Source: Hymenobacteraceae bacterium (lineage in GTDB: Bacteria; Bacteroidota; Bacteroidia; Cytophagales; Flexibacteraceae). From it: a stretch of DNA of 33,616 bases. The translations under genes were made by a program, and so were the position numbers. The stretch's first letter is position 1; each line of letters starts with the position of its first letter. Under the pieces are notes generated by a model, which was not told where the DNA came from, searched no databases, and saw nothing but the letters and a program-made list of their open reading frames with translations. This document shows positions 31,321 through 33,616 of the stretch, piece after piece. The stretch spans positions 1 to 33,616 of the forward strand of contig CANHCT010000015.1 in assembly GCA_947459175.1 (NCBI GenBank). Reading direction: 5' to 3'.

Positions 31321-32349
31321 TTATCCTTTCAGTTGGTGTAAAATTCTTTTTATCAGCGCAGGTCCCTGGTACACCAATCCTGTGTAAATCTGAATGGCCG
31401 AGGCCCCGTCCTGTAATCTTTGAAGGGCAATTTGCTCGTCCATTATTCCACCAGATGACATCAGAATCAGCCCGGAGTCCGGTTGCCGAAGGGCTTTCAG
31501 CACGCGGCAGGAAGCGGTGGCCAGGGGTCTTCCGCTCAGCCCGCCCGAACCCAGCCGGCCAAGCAGTTCCGGGGTCGTTTTTAATCCTTCATGCGAAATG
31601 GTGGTGTTGGTGGCCACAATGCCGCTCAGCCCGAAAGTTTTGCAAACCTCAGCCACCTGAGGAATCTGTTCGGCGGCCATGTCGGGGGAAATTTTTAAAA
31701 AAACCGGTTTGGGTTTATATAATTTAAAATTCTGATTTTGAACCGGTTCTAATATTTTTTGAAGGGGTTCTTTTTCCAGCAGGCTGCGCAGGCCGGGGGT
31801 ATTGGGTGAGCTCAGGTTGATGGTAAAATAATCCACATGCTCCTGCAGGGAAATGAAGCAGGACAGATAGTCTGCGGCTGCCGCTTCGTTGGGTGTATCT
31901 TTGTTTTTACCAATGTTTCCTCCTACAACAAAATCACGGTTTTTTCTTTTCGCCAACCTTCGGGCGATCACCTGCAGCCCATCGTTGTTGAAGCCCATGC
32001 GGTTCAGAATGGCTTCATCTTCGGGCAGGCGGAAAAGTCGGGGTCTGGGATTGCCCGCCTGTGGCCGGGGGGTAACCGTTCCGATTTCGGCGAAACCGAA
32101 TCCAAGCTGCGGCCACAAATCTGCCAGAACCCCATTTTTATCCATACCTGCTGCCAGTCCGATTGGGTTGGGAAAGCGGATTCCTGCTATGTCGGTGCTG
32201 AAATCCTGCCGGGGCAGAGATCCGGTAATCCATTCATAGAAAGGCAGTTTCATGCCCCATTTCATCAAAAAGAAAGTGAGGTAGTGGGCCTGTTCCGCAT
32301 CGAGCGAAAACAAAAAAGGCTTGAGAAACTGCTTATAAAAATCTGCCAT
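31321..32349 (-). CDS. pyrD: Dihydroorotate dehydrogenase (quinone, class 2)
   Basis: The FMN enzyme oxidises dihydroorotate to orotate in pyrimidine synthesis, at the inner membrane with quinone. The 342-residue length and N-terminal helices (about 1-45) that form the quinone tunnel mark class 2. The core shows NPIGLAAGMDKNG, EIGTVTPRPQAGN, the catalytic-loop NLSSPNTPGLR with Ser181 as the base, ATNTT and SSGGI. Its ATG shares one base with the stop of the small upstream ORF (TGATG), so translation is probably coupled. Confidence 0.97.
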   Translation of the reverse strand: MADFYKQFLKPFLFSLDAEQAHYLTFFLMKWGMKLPFYEWITGSLPRQDFSTDIAGIRFPNPIGLAAGMDKNGVLADLWPQLGFGFAEIGTVTPRPQAGNPRPRLFRLPEDEAILNRMGFNNDGLQVIARRLAKRKNRDFVVGGNIGKNKDTPNEAAAADYLSCFISLQEHVDYFTINLSSPNTPGLRSLLEKEPLQKILEPVQNQNFKLYKPKPVFLKISPDMAAEQIPQVAEVCKTFGLSGIVATNTTISHEGLKTTPELLGRLGSGGLSGRPLATASCRVLKALRQPDSGLILMSSGGIMDEQIALQRLQDGASAIQIYTGLVYQGPALIKRILHQLKG

Positions 32350-32591
32350 CAGGCCTGATTTCCCGTTTTCTTTTTTCCGGCTTTTTTCAATTTAAACCGC
32401 AATTCTTCCGTTTTTCCCTTTTCGGATTGAATCAGGATAACTGCACCCTCTGACGATTTTTTGTACAGGCCGGCGGTGAGCTGCAGGGCGGTTTCCAGCA
32501 GAAATACATCCTCAACTCCCGGCAGGAGGGCATTGAGAATCCCGAGGTTTTCTTTGGAAGACTCGGTCAAAAATATCTGGTCGGGTTTCAT
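32349..32591 (-). CDS. Small hypothetical protein, 80 residues
   Basis: I do not recognise this protein. It has an acidic first half with an LLPGVEDVFLLETALQL stretch, then a strand EGAVILIQSEKG and a Lys-rich tail. There is no signal peptide or membrane segment. The one-base overlap with pyrD and the 12-base gap after the flippase gene support a real translated ORF within an operon. The codon pattern resembles that of its neighbours. Confidence 0.7.
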   Translation of the reverse strand: MKPDQIFLTESSKENLGILNALLPGVEDVFLLETALQLTAGLYKKSSEGAVILIQSEKGKTEELRFKLKKAGKKKTGNQA

Positions 32592-32603
32592 AATATCAAC
32601 AAG

Positions 32604-33614
32604 CTATCTGACTACAAACCAACTGAATCTGAAGTTACTTTCCCTGCTTTTTTCTTTCATGAAGGAGTAAAATTGCGGAATGGCGATGAGGCCTACCAGC
32701 AACTGGGATCCGCACATGGCCAGGGCAATGCCTTCCAGTCCCAGATTTTTACTCATCAGCCAGGCAAACAAAAGGGAAACCGGAGCAAAAATCATGGCCA
32801 GAATCGAGGAGCGTTCGTGCATGCCCATGCTGATGAGGAAGAGCGCAGGAATATGCATGAGGCACTGGGTGAGCATATTAAGGGAAAAAATGAGCAATAG
32901 CCCGTAGTGCAGTTCGAAATCGGGGCCCATCCAGAGGGCAATGAGGGCCGGACCCATGCTCAGCAGAGCGAGGGTAATCAAACCCGCCGCTCCGAAGGTA
33001 ATCCAGAACAGGCGGTTGTGCAGCATCCAGAGCTGGGCCCAGTTTTTTTGGCTGAAAAGCGTGGTGATTTTGGGGGTTTTTACATCGGCAATTTTAAAAA
33101 TAAGACGCATGCTGGTATCGGGTATGCGCAGGGCTACGGTATACAGGGCCACAAGGGCGGCACTTTTCAGAGAAGACACCAGCAAGCCGTCGGAGTACAC
33201 AATGATATACATGGCCACTCCCAACAGAAAAAAGTGAAAACTCGGCCGAAGGAATTTTTGAAATTGTTTTTTTGAAAAATGCTGAAAATGAAGATGATAG
33301 CTCATGTTTTTTCCTGAATAGAAAAACAGCAACAGCACATACAAAAGGGTAATCAGCAGGGTGGCAGCCGAAATCTGCAGCAAGCCCCCGCCCGTGTACA
33401 ACACCCAAAGCGAAGCCAAAAAACTGAGTCCTGTCCGTACCATTTCAATGCCGTTTCTCAGCGACAACTTGTGGCGGGCAAACAGGATGTTGTAGGGTAC
33501 CTGTCCAATAAAATTGAGAAAGAAAATCAGGTAAACCAGAAAAAAACTCCGGCTGGCCTCCGGCAACAGGCCCGGAGAAATTTTGACTACCGGACCCAGC
33601 AGGAAAAACTGAAA
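32604..33614 (-). CDS. Oligosaccharide flippase family protein (5' end beyond window)
   Basis: The frame is open to the window edge, so the start lies outside and at least 337 residues are encoded here. The protein is almost entirely membrane-spanning, with eight or more hydrophobic helices separated by short basic loops (for example HFSKKQFQKFLRP). This is the pattern of MOP-superfamily polysaccharide flippases (Wzx-like). It would move lipid-linked sugar units across the inner membrane, a route different from the ABC exporter at 3883-5984. It is followed by the small ORF and pyrD on one probable transcript. Confidence 0.8.
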   Translation of the reverse strand, partial: FQFFLLGPVVKISPGLLPEASRSFFLVYLIFFLNFIGQVPYNILFARHKLSLRNGIEMVRTGLSFLASLWVLYTGGGLLQISAATLLITLLYVLLLFFYSGKNMSYHLHFQHFSKKQFQKFLRPSFHFFLLGVAMYIIVYSDGLLVSSLKSAALVALYTVALRIPDTSMRLIFKIADVKTPKITTLFSQKNWAQLWMLHNRLFWITFGAAGLITLALLSMGPALIALWMGPDFELHYGLLLIFSLNMLTQCLMHIPALFLISMGMHERSSILAMIFAPVSLLFAWLMSKNLGLEGIALAMCGSQLLVGLIAIPQFYSFMKEKSRESNFRFSWFVVR

Positions 33615-33616
33615 GA

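Overview
The window comes from a Bacteroidota chromosome. The evidence is a secreted protein with a C-terminal type IX secretion (T9SS) sorting domain at 8142-10199, several -7 boxes of the Bacteroidota form TAnnTTTG, a TraR/DksA-type protein with the reduced zinc finger common in that phylum, and a SiaB/SiaC-type signalling pair. The class cannot be fixed from this content. I see no insertion sequence, phage gene, CRISPR array, tRNA or rRNA. Most of the region is ordinary chromosome with small operons on both strands.

Layout. (1) 1-1880: the end of a CHAT-domain protease-like gene, a 600-base gene-free stretch packed with inverted repeats behind a possible promoter, and an orphan 273-residue protein ending in a clear terminator. 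(2) 2014-5984, minus strand: a surface-glycan export operon with a Wzm-type permease, a Wzt-type ATPase carrying a C-terminal cargo domain, and two glycosyltransferases. (3) 6191-8069: rpe plus a GT9 heptosyltransferase-like gene. (4) 8142-11281, minus strand: the T9SS cargo protein, scpB (apparently with a non-canonical start) and a TraR/DksA-family regulator. (5) 11458-15016: a small membrane protein, a PstS-like lipoprotein, a TPR protein and superoxide dismutase. (6) 15061-20949: photolyase, holA, comF, a GNAT-like protein and a TlpA-type thiol-disulfide protein. (7) 21046-23609, minus strand: a GT2 glycosyltransferase and the YifB/ComM AAA ATPase. (8) 23898-27996: a tight run of outer-membrane barrel candidate, lipoprotein, PnuC, NadR-type kinase and proline dehydrogenase. 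(9) 27999-28954, minus strand: siaC and siaB. (10) 29152-33616: DEAD-box helicase, alpha/beta hydrolase, pyrD, a small coupled ORF and a flippase that runs off the window.

How they work together. Region 2, the GT9 and GT2 genes and the terminal flippase point to envelope polysaccharide synthesis and export at several loci. Region 8 reads as vitamin B3 salvage: PnuC would import nicotinamide riboside and the kinase would trap it as NMN. The upstream barrel and lipoprotein are candidates for the outer-membrane step. SiaB/SiaC is a kinase/phosphoprotein switch without the adjacent SiaA phosphatase or SiaD cyclase known from Pseudomonas.

The most unusual signals are the run of stem-loops at about 527-1022, the scpB reading frame that lacks any ATG, GTG or TTG at its conserved N-terminus, and the barrel-lipoprotein-pnuC-kinase arrangement. 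All functional statements rest on motif recognition by eye. No database search was run.
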